Shown: positions 46,340 through 59,030, counted from the stretch's first letter. The stretch: 64,000 nt of DNA from Exophiala sp. HKRS030 (GCA_023897205.1 JAHWDD010000004.1:4030001-4094000), one strand, 5' to 3'. Notes: generated by a model from the letters alone, not told the origin. Made by a program: numbers and translations.

Positions 46340-46900
46340 GAAGATTCTCGCGGGTGTATACTCGTCTTTCCCTCCTAAAATCATCCACTCTTACCATTTT
46401 ACCTTGTTCTTTTTCTTTGAGGGGGTACTAACGGAAAAAACCAATGACCATAGTTCAATGTCAGTCCGTTTGCTGAAAAGACCGGTGCAAAAGTCAGATC
46501 AATCGAACGGAGGCTCAAAACTATCAAAAAGAGAAATGGTCTAAACATTGTCATTTCGGTGAATTCTGGTAGTGTCGCTGCTGGTGGTGGTGGTGGTGGT
46601 GGTGCTGCTGCTGCTGCTACAACCAAAACTGCCAAACCAAAACCGAGAGTGGCGTTCAAACGAGAGGACGATGAGAAGAATGATACCAAGACAGCCACAG
46701 GTCTTCTTTCTCCAGTCGAGTCTAATGTTGGTCCAAGTGAGACGACTACTCCTGCCGCTACAGCTGCTGTTGTCACAACATCCAAATCCCGTGGTAGTGG
46801 TCAAGGACAGAAGAAACGGAGCGCCAATGTCGTCAAAATGGAAGATCAAGAAGAAGACACTCACGGCCAGGCACCCACAAAGAGAATCAAAAGAGCTTGA
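46173..46900 (+). CDS. small SANT/Myb-like protein (locus 3)
   Basis: Two exons, 46173-46268 and 46454-46900, giving 180 aa. Exon 1 encodes 32 residues with helix 1 (DALYLVEFLKQNPQAIT) and ends in phase 0 at donor GTACGT. Exon 2 continues FNVSPFAEKTGAKVRSIERR and LKTIKKRNGL as helices 2 and 3. A Gly/Ala run from GGT and GCT repeats follows, then a basic tail PTKRIKRA suited to nuclear import. The 185-nt intron is lengthened by a CA/TA dinucleotide repeat just after the donor. Architecture and position place it in the same family as its neighbours. No experimental function is known to me. Confidence 0.65.
46289..46339. repeat. (CA)n(TA)n dinucleotide repeat in the intron of SANT-like locus 3
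   Basis: An uninterrupted CA run passes into an uninterrupted TA run, about 50 bp in all, some 20 bases after the 5' splice site. Confidence 0.9.
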
Positions 46901-47868
46901 TATTTTGGAGACTTGATCGTCAGTCACTGGGAAGATGAGGATTTTCAATGTCTACAAGTCTGATCGTCTCGAATTCTCGAGTCGTGTCTCCAAGTCGTGT
47001 CTTTCAACCGAGAATCATTCTGTTGTATCACAGAATCATGGTATGATGTCTGAGGATATGACAACAATGGTAGTTCAGGAATCAAGTTACAGTTTTGGGA
47101 ATCATGGAAAAGTGTGATAAGAGTACCTAGACCTACAGGTGTATTGGGTGTGGATCGAGGTATGGACTCTTCCAAGGTCATTCTTCATTTGGACCAAAGA
47201 AAAGGAGAAACAAAGGGAATCATTCAACTCAAAACAGTGATGGACCACAAAGTAAAGAGACGCCTCCTTTTTTTTGTTCTGCCTTGTTACGAGTACAAGA
47301 GTAAGGTCACGTATTAAAATCATGCCACACAAAAAGACCACCGGGTTATACAGATCGAATGAACTCGAGTAATATGGTTTAAACTATAGAGGACAGAGAA
47401 CAGAGTATAGAGAGCATAGTATAGAGAGCATAGTATAGAGAGCATAGTATAGAGAGCATAGTATAGAGAGCATAGTATAGAGAGCATAGTATAGAGAGCA
47501 GAGTATAGAAAATAGAGGACAGAGAAAAGAATATAGAGAATAGAGCATAGGGTATAGAAAATAGAGTATAGGGTATAGAAAATAGAGTATATACTCCTTC
47601 CTGCTTCAAGGAAAGAGAAGAAGGGGAAAACAAAGAATCGTCAAAAAAGACAGCGTCAAATCATCATGTCAAGATCAAAGCACGCACTTTCATTTCCATT
47701 CCACCCGAGGCAGCCGTCAAAGAAACAGGCAGACAGAGAGGAGGAGAGGGAGGAGGGGGTAAGGGATATACACACACAATAATATGAAAAAGTACAAATC
47801 ACAATCGATGATCATATACTCATAGGAGGGACTCATTCTATGTCACAGATTGAAAACGACCAACCTCG
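46901..47868. other. convergent 3' region with minisatellite
   Basis: The region lies between the 3' ends of loci 3 and 4. It contains the 14-bp minisatellite at 47404-47592 and no supportable gene. Minus-strand frames over the repeat are repeat artefacts. Confidence 0.5.
47404..47592. repeat. 14-bp minisatellite
   Basis: Seven tandem copies of the unit AGTATAGAGAGCAT run from 47404 to 47501. The last copy has one change. Degenerate derivatives with AGAAAATAGAGTATAGGGT-like units continue to about 47592. Confidence 0.9.
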
Positions 47869-49562
47869 TCATTCAGGAATGCCAATGACATCTCTCCCGT
47901 TTGGATCTCTCGTCGTCGTCCTGGCCCCTTCTCTGTCCCGTTGTCCATTCTGACCATAGTCATTGCCGGCACCACAGGCCTCGCTATCGACAGATAAAAG
48001 ACGACTGATGCTCATGTTTCTCCTTCTCAATTCCTGCTCATCATCAACTGCAGATTCCAAGCCCCTGCGCTCGCCGTCATGCCCATCTTCTAAGCTTGAA
48101 GGAACTTGGACATCACGCCCATCTTCTAATATTGAAGGAACTTCGATATCACGCTCATCTTCTGATCTTGAAGGAACTTCGACATTACGCCCATCTTCTA
48201 ATCTCAAAGGAACTTCGACATTACGCCCATCTTCTAATCTTGAAGGAACTTCGAGATCATTCTGGGGAGGATCAGCCCCACTGTTGACAAGACTCGCCTC
48301 GCCAGGAACGACCGTGGACTCGCCGGTTGTGGGGGCCTCCAAAGCTTTCTGGTCTCTCCTGGGGGCCAGCAGTTGCGATAGGACATCTGTCAAGACTCGT
48401 ATTTCCGATTCCTTGAGGATCACAGACGAAGGTGTCCCACCGGGTCCCATCATGGGTTGCGCTGGTGATGATGCAGAACAGAGCTGCTGCGAGGGAAGAG
48501 ACGACGGTGACGATTTGTCTGGTGTGATTGATTCCAGTGATGATGACTGGCCCTGGGGTGCCGGGTGCGTAGAATTGGGGTTTGGTGACGGCGAGAACGA
48601 TGCTGATGATGACATGTCTGCCGGAGGTCCTGCTTGAGCCGTGTCCAGCCGTGAACGAAGGCCCGCTTGTGGGGAGGACGGCGGTGACGATAAGCCTGGC
48701 CGTCGCGCAGGAATGGGTGGCTTTGGGCCGATCCCATTAGCCAAGCGAGGTGCAGACTTGGGCTTGGAAGGATACCGGGTCACCTCGATTGTGTCTCGTA
48801 TCTCACTCTGCGCGCGAGACGTTTGAATGACCCGGTTTCGCCCCTGCACTGACGGGACGGCTTCCACATTATTTGATGATCCAGCTTCGTTTTGAGGTAG
48901 CTTGAATGACATGCCTCTTTCGACTCGGGCAAGTTGCTCACGAGCTTTGAAGACCAAGTCTCTATTCTTGAGCTTGCTCCGGTGCGACCTGCTGTATTTC
49001 TCATGCCTCGCAAGCTCCCTCTCATCAACTAGTTGGCTGCTGCACAGCGCACAACGGTATTCACCTTCCTTGGTCACGAAGCCAAATGAACGAGATCGGA
49101 GAGAGGCACTACTCGGCGCCGGGGACCAAGCAACTTGATCATCCTCGTCACCTTCGATCGCCGAGAATCGCCTCTTGTTGCTGCCCTTCCGACCCGATTC
49201 ATCAGAAGGGACTCCAGCTTCGGATTGTGCCACTATGGTGGATGAGTCGTCATCACCGTCATCAGCAAGGGACCAAGATAGCGGCTGGGCTGGTGCTGGT
49301 GCAACTGGTCCGTTTTGTTCAATAAGTTTAGCCGCTTTTACCGCGGCGTCTTTGAAGACCAACTCGATGGTCTCTCCTGAGACTTCAGGGCCATAAAGCC
49401 TTGCAATCGCTTGATATCGACCTTTAAACTGTTGCAACATCAGCATGATCAGTAGAGAACATCAGGGGACAGGCCACGTACCGCATCTTCGCCGAATACT
49501 GCATACGTTGCAGCGAGGATTCGAAAGACAACAGCCCTAGATCGCACCCAATCTATCGTCAT
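47869..49562 (-). CDS. SANT-like protein with C2H2-type finger and 12-aa repeats (locus 4)
   Basis: Two exons on the minus strand, 49562-49482 and 49428-47869, giving 546 aa. Exon 1 (27 codons, MTIDWVRSRAVVFRILAATY) is helix 1 of a SANT-like module. Exon 2 opens FKGRYQAIARLYGPEVSGET and then a third helix (IELVFKDAAVKAAKLI). The phase-0 intron position matches loci 1 and 3. Residues about 153-176 hold a finger with C-x2-C-x12-H-x6-H spacing (CALCSSQLVDERELARH...), similar to fingers in RNA-binding RBM5/10-type proteins. Downstream is a disordered Pro/Ser-rich region with five 12-residue repeats near VPSRLEDGRNVE. Function is unknown; a nuclear nucleic-acid-binding protein is likely. Confidence 0.7.
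48082..48261. repeat. five 36-bp coding repeats in SANT-like locus 4
   Basis: Units of 36 bp start at 48082, 48118, 48154, 48190 and 48226. They encode variants of EVPSRLEDGRNV on the minus strand. The phase of the repeat is preserved, so the array changes protein length in steps of 12 residues. Confidence 0.88.
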
Positions 49563-50713
49563 GCTGAAGCCTTGGCGGCAAAGGAAAGCGGCTGGATTCT
49601 CAAGTGATCACATCAGTAAAGAGGGAGAAGGAGTAAATGTAGAACCGTGTGGTGAAGGCCAAGGGGTTTTATCCGCAGAGAGAGAGTTGATCACATCAGA
49701 AGAGAGGGAGATGGAGTTGAAATTCAAAGCAATAGGATGATGGCTGGGAGGCTTTTTATAGCCAGAGAGGATGGCAGTACTCCGTAGAAACGGAGTGGAT
49801 CGAGAAATGCTTTCTCACTCGAGAGGTTGGAGCGGAGAAAGGGGTGAGGCAACAATGAGGCGTTCGCACAGCCAGTCCTAGCGAATCCCAAACGAAATCA
49901 AACGCGCACTCGGCTCAACTCTTTGGTCGGACATGGTTGTGCTTGCACTGTCCGATGAGCTGTCAACTTGAACCAGCATACGGCGGTAGAGCGTCGATCA
50001 GCCCTCCGGTCAAACCCACCAATCCGAACGCGGCCTTTCGTTGCATTGCATGCAAAGAGCAAAAAACAGGGGCCAATGGTTGGGCATCAATGTGATAGAC
50101 CAGGGTGACGGCTGCATCATGCGTTGTTGGTCTCCAGTGGATGATGAGGCTGCAGATGCAATCTCCACATTGCGGTTCTGCGTCTTTCCGTATTTGTGTT
50201 AGCTTGATAACAAAGTACTGTCATTACAAAGTCGGATGGAACTGTGTGTCTTGTATACCAGCTTCCGAAGTTTCATCCTCGCACTGGTCGACACGAAGGA
50301 CTCCCATGTTCGGATTGTCCGTTATCACTACGGGCTGGATTGGGATCGGCTACTATTTCCGGATGTACCGGACGAGAGCAATCTCAAAGAAATCGGGCGT
50401 AGTCCTCGAATGAGTCAACATGTGTTGCAGTTTGGTTGAGTTCCTCGTCTTGTCTCAACGCTAATCGTTGACCGAGCTCTGTGGCTCTTTCGCTATGCTT
50501 TAACCATGCGTCTCATTCCCTGTGCATGATTCTCCATGTCCTGAAACTGCAGCTCTTTTGCAATTATATCCAAGTCTGGTTCCATTTTCCGCCCCAATCA
50601 TGAGAGACGGTGTGCTTTCGAGAGACGGCGTTCTTTCACGAGACGTCAGTCAGCAGTGTGCTACCACGCAGCCAGGAGAACTTACGCAACTTGGAAGTTG
50701 ACGTCGATAATCT
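49563..50713. other. 1.15-kb spacer between SANT-like loci 4 and 5
   Basis: The region holds the promoter of locus 4 on the left and the 3' flank of locus 5 on the right. A TACTCCGTA copy lies at 49778-49786. No gene was supported. Confidence 0.45.
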
Positions 50714-51226
50714 TCAGTCATTAGATTCTTCGACCTTGGTTTGCGCGTTACCGTCATGGCCGGTTTCCACCTTCACTTCGACGTCGAGCTTCTTGCTTTT
50801 TTTCTTGGTAGGTGTTTCGATCACATCGTCACTGTCCAGCTTTCGTTTGACTCCGCCACTCTTGCGCGCTGATCCCTTTTCCTTCTTGGCGGTAGAGGCT
50901 GTTGGAGTAGTCGCGGCGGTGGCAGTGCCATCCTCACCAAGGAGCTTCTCGGACTCTTTCTTGAGCTTGTAGAATTTTTGACTATGGGAGATTGATTGTC
51001 AGCAACGCTGCCAATGTATTTCCAACATAAGAAGCAGATAGCAAGCAAATAATGCAATGTAATCTCAGCAGATGAAGGCACATGTGTACCTGCACGCACT
51101 GCCACTGAGGCCACCACCAAGCTTCTCAGCAACACTTTGCCAGATCGTAGCCGCAGGTGGAGCCACTTCGGCGAACGCGAGAAGCAGAAGAGCCCTCTCA
51201 GACTCGGGTGTCCACTTGTAGGGCAT
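50714..51226 (-). CDS. small SANT/Myb-like nuclear protein (locus 5, proximal variant D)
   Basis: Two exons on the minus strand, 51226-51090 and 50981-50714, giving 134 aa. Exon D encodes MPYKWTPESERALLLLAFAE and ends ...GLSGSAC plus AG in phase 2. The shared exon completes the third helix with SQKFYKLKKESEKLL. This closely resembles variant 1b of locus 2 and a fungal family of small Myb/SANT-like proteins. The tail carries KRKLDSDD and PTKKKSKKL as a bipartite NLS-like signal. The 108-nt intron has donor GTACAC and acceptor CATAG. Three more first exons (A, B, C) lie further upstream, all in the same phase. Function is unknown; binding of DNA or histone tails is the family-based inference. 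Confidence 0.8.
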
Positions 51227-51517
51227 TTTGAGAGTGTGGAGGCGAGAAGAACCGAGACAAATAGAGAAGGTGTGGATGGGTTAGATACAGTTGCTAGGGG
51301 TTTTGCAGAAACAGAAGACTGTGCGAAGGTAGGTGACTTGAATTGGACCAGGAAGAATAGAAAAATGTCTGCAAGTGAAGAGGCCAAGAGAAGATGAGTC
51401 GAAGAGAGCTAAAGGGGAAGATTCAAGCAAGTGAAGACCAAACTGCACGTGCTCAAGGACGCATGGTCAAACAAAGTGAGGTACAGGTGAGAAATCGACC
51501 GCTGGAAGGCAACACAC

Positions 51518-51657
51518 CGGCACGAGTTGGAAGTGAAGGCATCCCCCATGCTTCTCGCCACGCTTCCCCAGTCTGGTCGTGATTTCTCGTCAATCAGAAG
51601 TAACAGCATCTTGAGCTCCTGGGTTGGATTCCATGGGCTTAGATTGACAGTTGGCAT
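51518..51657 (-). other. alternative first exon C of SANT-like locus 5
   Basis: This 140-nt exon begins MPTVNLSPWNPTQELKMLLL and ends ...FTSNSC plus CG in phase 2 at donor GTGTGT. Joined to the shared exon it gives CRQKFYKL and a 135-aa protein. No separate terminal exon was found before exon D. Confidence 0.62.
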
Positions 51658-51910
51658 CTTTCCGGAGGTGTGAAACGGTGGTTTGGATCTGTTGTGGCAA
51701 TGGGCTTCAAGCTGAACAAGCAGACTTTGTTTTGCGAGAGATATGAAAAAGGATAGAGTTGGCAAGAGAAAGTGAAGATGCAAAGGCAATACGAGACAAA
51801 ATAAAAGACAGTCACCACGAGAGCAGATGCAATAGAGGAGATCAACAGCCGCATGCGCTTGGCACAAAGACACAATTGATGGTGGCATATGTACGGACAG
51901 ATACACGTAC

Positions 51911-52047
51911 CGACAGGTATCAGTCTTGCGACCCATTCTGTTTGCCGCAGCCTCAAAAACATCACGAGTGACCGAGACGTCAAGGTCCAAAACCAGCAGC
52001 AGAAGGTTCAGATTGTCACGCTCGCACCAAGGTAGTTGAGGAGACAT
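51911..52047 (-). other. alternative first exon B of SANT-like locus 5
   Basis: This 137-nt exon begins MSPQLPWCERDNLNLLLLVL and ends ...RKTDTC plus CG in phase 2 at donor GTACGT. Joined to the shared exon it gives a 134-aa protein. Splicing to a CAACAG acceptor near 51689 would instead fuse it in frame to exon C. Confidence 0.62.
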
Positions 52048-52185
52048 GATGGCTTGGTGTGTACCTGTTGTTTGGAAGGGCACAAAGAGAAAGCAAAGAG
52101 ATTGAATTCACAGAGAGGGAACAGTGAGAGTTCTTAAAAGACACAAAACAGAAAGTGCCTGTGCAAGGAAATTGAGGCCACTTAC

Positions 52186-52322
52186 CGGCATGCGTTCCAG
52201 GTCAAGCCATTGCCCAACTTCTCAGCTGCCTGCTCAAACTTCTCCCTTGACACACTATCTGGGAATGGAATCAGTGCGAAAAGAAGAAGCTTCTCAAGCT
52301 TGTCTGTCCATTGGGATGACAT
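52186..52322 (-). other. alternative first exon A of SANT-like locus 5
   Basis: This 137-nt exon begins MSSQWTDKLEKLLLFALIPF and ends ...GLTWNAC plus CG in phase 2 at the strong donor GTAAGT. Joined to the shared exon it gives a 134-aa protein. It keeps the Trp and the GL-x-x-x-AC pattern of the proximal exon. Confidence 0.62.
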
Positions 52323-53457
52323 GGTTTTCTTTTGATGTTGTCGTTAATGATTGTTCACGCGTTGGGAAGAGGTATTAGGCACTGTAAGATTCTTGAAACA
52401 AAAGCCGCGGAATGAAAAAGTGGAAGTGTTGAAGAGGGAATTTTATTTTGAAAATACCATAGCTGTCTGGTTATGGTCTTTATCTGGGTGTGGCACTCTC
52501 GGCGTTCGTCCTCTGCAGTTTTGGTCGTGCACTCTGACATTCGTTTTGAAGGCTTTCGCAAGGAACAGGTGTTTCAACCCCAATCTTGAGGACGCTGTCG
52601 GCGAACCTAGCCCTTAGGATCTTCGATACTTGATTACAAGTCCACGTTCATACCGAGGATAGTTGTGCATGCCGCCACCAGTTCCAGATTGGGTGAGGGT
52701 ATTGTCGTTCCAAGAACGCCATTTAGTTGCAAGGAGCCACCAGGTATCGGTGCCTACATGCTTTCACTGCAGCCCTTTCTCTGCCGTATGCCTGGCAGCT
52801 GTCTTGGGACGAGGAAATTTAGGCAGCACCCGGCGCCATGTCGACCACAATGTTTGTCCGCCACCTCGTTGGCCGTGAGCGTATTGCCCTTAGGTACCGG
52901 TTCTCGGTGGACTTGGTGGAAGATTAACCAAGAGCAGCTTCATAAAGAGTCGTGATAGTATGGTTGCTTCATAGTGCTTAATAGTTGAACAACTCCACTA
53001 CAGTACTCAGGTAGAGGTCGAAACGGTGGGAGTGAATTTGCAGTTGGTTGTTTTTGCCCGGCCAACGGCGGCAGTGCAACAATCGGGCGGTGCGGGCTGA
53101 CACGCCATGGACCCCACCATTCATTCATTCTATTCTGCCATTCTTCGTTGACCGAACAGAACTGCGCAGTCACTTCTCCTACTCGCAACACCTCGACGGT
53201 ATTTCGCTGCCTACAGATTCTCGCATTCTACCAATTTACTTTTCTCGGCGGCCTCATAAGCTCCTAGACCAGAGGTACGTAATGCTTAGGCCATATCCAC
53301 AAAAGATTCATCGATGCCTAGCCGCACAAGTCAATTGTCCTATTTCAATCCGTCCCTCCCTCAGCCCACATTTCGCGATAAGTCGTTGTTCAGGCACTGA
53401 CCGTCAAGACAGACTTGAATCTACCCGCGCCGCTTCAAGAATCGTCAATCAGCAATC
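52323..53457. other. divergent promoter region between SANT-like locus 5 and cofilin
   Basis: About 1.1 kb. Short frames only; no additional SANT-like exon was found on either strand. Confidence 0.45.
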
Positions 53458-54160
53458 ATGGTTCGTCTCGTCCCTGATTTCCTGCCACTACTGAGTACTA
53501 ACTGGTATCTAGCCTGTCTCAGGGTATGTCTTGCGACCTCTAATGATCGAGTCGATTTGCTCGATTACAATGCAATCCCTCTTCTAACCCTTGCGACCTC
53601 CCAGACTTTCCGTCAACCCAGAGTGCGTCTCTGCTTTCAATGAGCTGAAGCTCGGCCGCGGTGGCCCCAAATACATTATCTACAAGATCTCCGATGATCA
53701 GAAGGAGATTGTGGTAGACGAGATTGGCAAAGAGTCAGACTACGATACCTTCAGAGAGAAGCTCATCTCCAAGAAGGAAAAGAGTGGCAAGGATAGACCC
53801 TCCTATGCCATCTACGACGTTGAATTTGAGCTTGAGGGCGGTGAGGGCAAGAGGTGTGTACCTCCATGCCCCGGTATCAGTTTGCCCGTGTTCTTTTCGC
53901 TAAACTTCAACCTCTAGATCCAAAATCGCCTTCATTACCTACATCAACCAAGACGCCACCGGTGTCAAGGTATGTCATTCGCATCGAATTACGGCGCCTG
54001 TCGCTAACGATGATAGTCCCGCATGGTCTACGCCAGCTCCCGCGAAACCTTGAAGAACGCACTAAACGGCATTGCCATGAACTGGCAAGCAAACGACCCA
54101 GGCGAGTTGGAATGGGCCGATCTTCTCAAGGAAGCGAGCAAGGGCAAGGGCACAATATAA
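53458..54160 (+). CDS. cof1: cofilin / actin-depolymerising factor
   Basis: Five coding exons: 53458-53460 (just the ATG), 53513-53523 (11 nt), 53605-53853, 53918-53969 and 54017-54160. They give 152 aa beginning MPVSGLSVNPEC. The ADF-H fold is clear: FNELKLGRGGPKYIIYKISD, DYDTFREKLISK, YAIYDVEFEL, and the actin-binding long helix with RMVYASSRETLKNALNGI, then the C-terminal ELEWADLLKEAS. The protein severs and depolymerises actin filaments in the cytoplasm. Without the two micro-exons the N terminus would be missing. The join ATG-CCTGTCTCAGG-A restores the Met and the regulatory Ser near the start, which supports the model. The exon sum is 459 nt. Confidence 0.93.
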
Positions 54161-54995
54161 TCCTGACACACGAGTTGGCCAATTTGCGATGCGGCTCACA
54201 ATGCGGCCTTCATAGTGGAAGCAGCAAGTAAACCACGGGTTGTATGCAAGTGGGAGTTCTCTTCTGACGAGCGGAGCTTCGCTTGTACAGGCTGTTGTCA
54301 TGCACCGTTGGAGGAGCCGACATCTCACGCCGTGACGAAAACAGGTCCCATGCAATGAAGAATCCGAGATAGATGGTCTGGAGCAAAATCAAAACAATTT
54401 TCCCAAATAGTCACTCGCGCCCGGAAGAATTAGGATTGATATGAAGAACTTGCCGGTTTCGCCTGTCAGGTTTATTATTCTTCAACATCTCGATCTACTT
54501 TTATTCCATGCGTTCTCGGTCAATACTCATCATGTCTTGAAATAACGTCGGTATTGTACAGCGTATCTATTCAGCAACTGTAAAAGCCATACGTGTTGTA
54601 ATATTGGCCCAATCCAGCGTCAAAGTTGGCCAATGTGTACAATATCAGACATCGAGTGTCCAGCATATCCATGAACATGAAGCACTACACAACTGATCGT
54701 TGATGTGACGCGAGTGGCCCAATAAGGCTGTGATGGGAGTTCCCTGACCGAGACCAAAGGTGAGAAGTGGTGTGAGGAATTGTTAGAGCGTTGGCGGTAA
54801 TTTTGCGGCGCCAAGACCTTTGAGCTTCCTCTGATCATCGCAGTTCGACCTTCACAACTTCACGACCACTCACCCCATTCAAGCTCAATTCCACTGTCAA
54901 TTCTCGCGATAGTGTCTGCGGAGCTTCAGGCTTCGGCAGGGTCTTTGATACTTCTCTCTCATATGTTTTAAGCCGACTTTCAAGGATCCCACACG
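54161..54995. other. intergenic region cofilin/cox5
   Basis: About 830 bp with the cofilin 3' flank and the cox5 promoter. No gene was recognised. Confidence 0.5.
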
Positions 54996-55844
54996 ATGTA
55001 TCTCCACTCCCTGCCTCGTGCTGCTCGTACCTCTACGAGCAGCTTGAAGACATACACGCGGATGAGTTCCAGCCAGATTCGAAACTTCCAAACCTCGACG
55101 CGATCATTCGCCCCGACCTTCTCTGCCACTCAGCAACCTCCCATGACGAGCCAATCCCATGTTCGATCTGCTCACGCCATCTCCAACCCTACCCTGGCTG
55201 GAATTGAGAAGCGATGGGAGGCCATGCCTCCGCAAGAGCAGGCCGAGCTTTGGATGCAGCTTAGAGATCGCATGAAGGTTGATTGGCACGAGATGACTTT
55301 GCAGGAGAAGAAAGCTGGTATGATTACTGCTATTGTTGGATGGCGCGTTATCTGCCTCTTCATGTCCCTTTGAAGAGACAGATTGCTGCCGGAAAATGAA
55401 TGCCTGATCGAGATATGTGATGGTGACTGACAGTTCTATAGCATGGTGGATTGCTTTTGGACCTCATGGACCACGTGCAGAAACCCCACCGGGTGAATGG
55501 ACTAAAGTGTGGCTATATACCGCGGCCGGTGTTGGATTATCAGCAGTTTTGTTCTTTGGAATTCACTCTCTGGCCAGACCACCACCACGAACCATGACCA
55601 AAGAATGGCAAGAGGCTACGAATGAATACCTCAAGGTAAGCTTTCGACGCTGGAGTGATGCCGCATCAGCGATCCCAATCTCACTATTACGACCTCTACA
55701 AAACAATTGTGCTGACACGATCATCAATAGGCCGAGAAGAGTAATCCCATCTACGGTATCAGCAGTGAAGGATACAGCGGCAAAGGTCACATTCAAAGCA
55801 AGTCCGCAAAGGCTCAAGGCATCAGTCTCGATGCGGAGGAGTAG
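54996..55844 (+). CDS. cox5: cytochrome c oxidase subunit 5 (COX IV family), mitochondrial
   Basis: Three exons: 54996-55317, 55442-55635 and 55731-55844, giving 209 aa. The N terminus is Arg/Ser-rich without acids, as expected for a matrix-targeting presequence. The mature part has AISNPTLAGIEKRWEAMPPQ and QAELWMQLRDRMKVDW, then KKAAWWIAFGPHGPR before the single membrane helix (VWLYTAAGVGLSAVLFFGI). The C terminus is the intermembrane-space tail YGISSEGYSGKGHIQS. This is the nuclear-encoded subunit of complex IV equivalent to mammalian COX4 and yeast Cox5. Phases close. It lies next to ATP2, another respiratory gene. Confidence 0.93.
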
Positions 55845-56307
55845 AAAATGGTCGAAAGACAACAGATTGCTTTCCTTAACTACAGCAATCCCCCTTTGTA
55901 CTGTCACTAGTATCGAGAGAACTCAGCAGTCTCTTATTTTTGTCCATACAAAATCAATATCCAGTCCAGCTTTGTTTTGATTTTCAGGCCTCGGGTTCGT
56001 CGGATTGTACATAGACCTTATCATATAGTGGCTGAACCCATCTCCATAAACACCATACTGTTTCTCTTAGCCTACGAATGTGCTTCAAAGCTTTAATTAT
56101 GGTCTTTGGGGGTTGAGAGGCCATCTAACCTGCTTGATGAGGACAACCGATGCCGGTTTTCCATCGGGATTTTTCATTCCGAATCAGGACTAGCGCAGAA
56201 TTGGGAAGAGCTTCTGCTTTGACTTGACTTGACCTCGTAATTATTCTCCTTCGACCACACAACTCTCCTCTCTTCTTTGTAAAACCACCTCCCCATCATC
56301 TGCAAAC
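55845..56307. other. intergenic region cox5/atp2
   Basis: About 460 bp. It contains the cox5 3' flank and the atp2 promoter, including a pyrimidine-rich stretch just before the atp2 start. Confidence 0.5.

Positions 56308-59030
<2,723 letters not shown>

Noticed and set aside
47379..47633. Minus-strand frame with repeated LFSIPY-type residues
   Set aside because: It is the translation of the 14-bp minisatellite and its derivatives, not a gene.
51911..52322. Splice of head A into head B at locus 5
   Set aside because: The AG acceptor before exon B (AACAACAG) would put exon B out of frame with donor A, so a tandem A-B protein is not supported.
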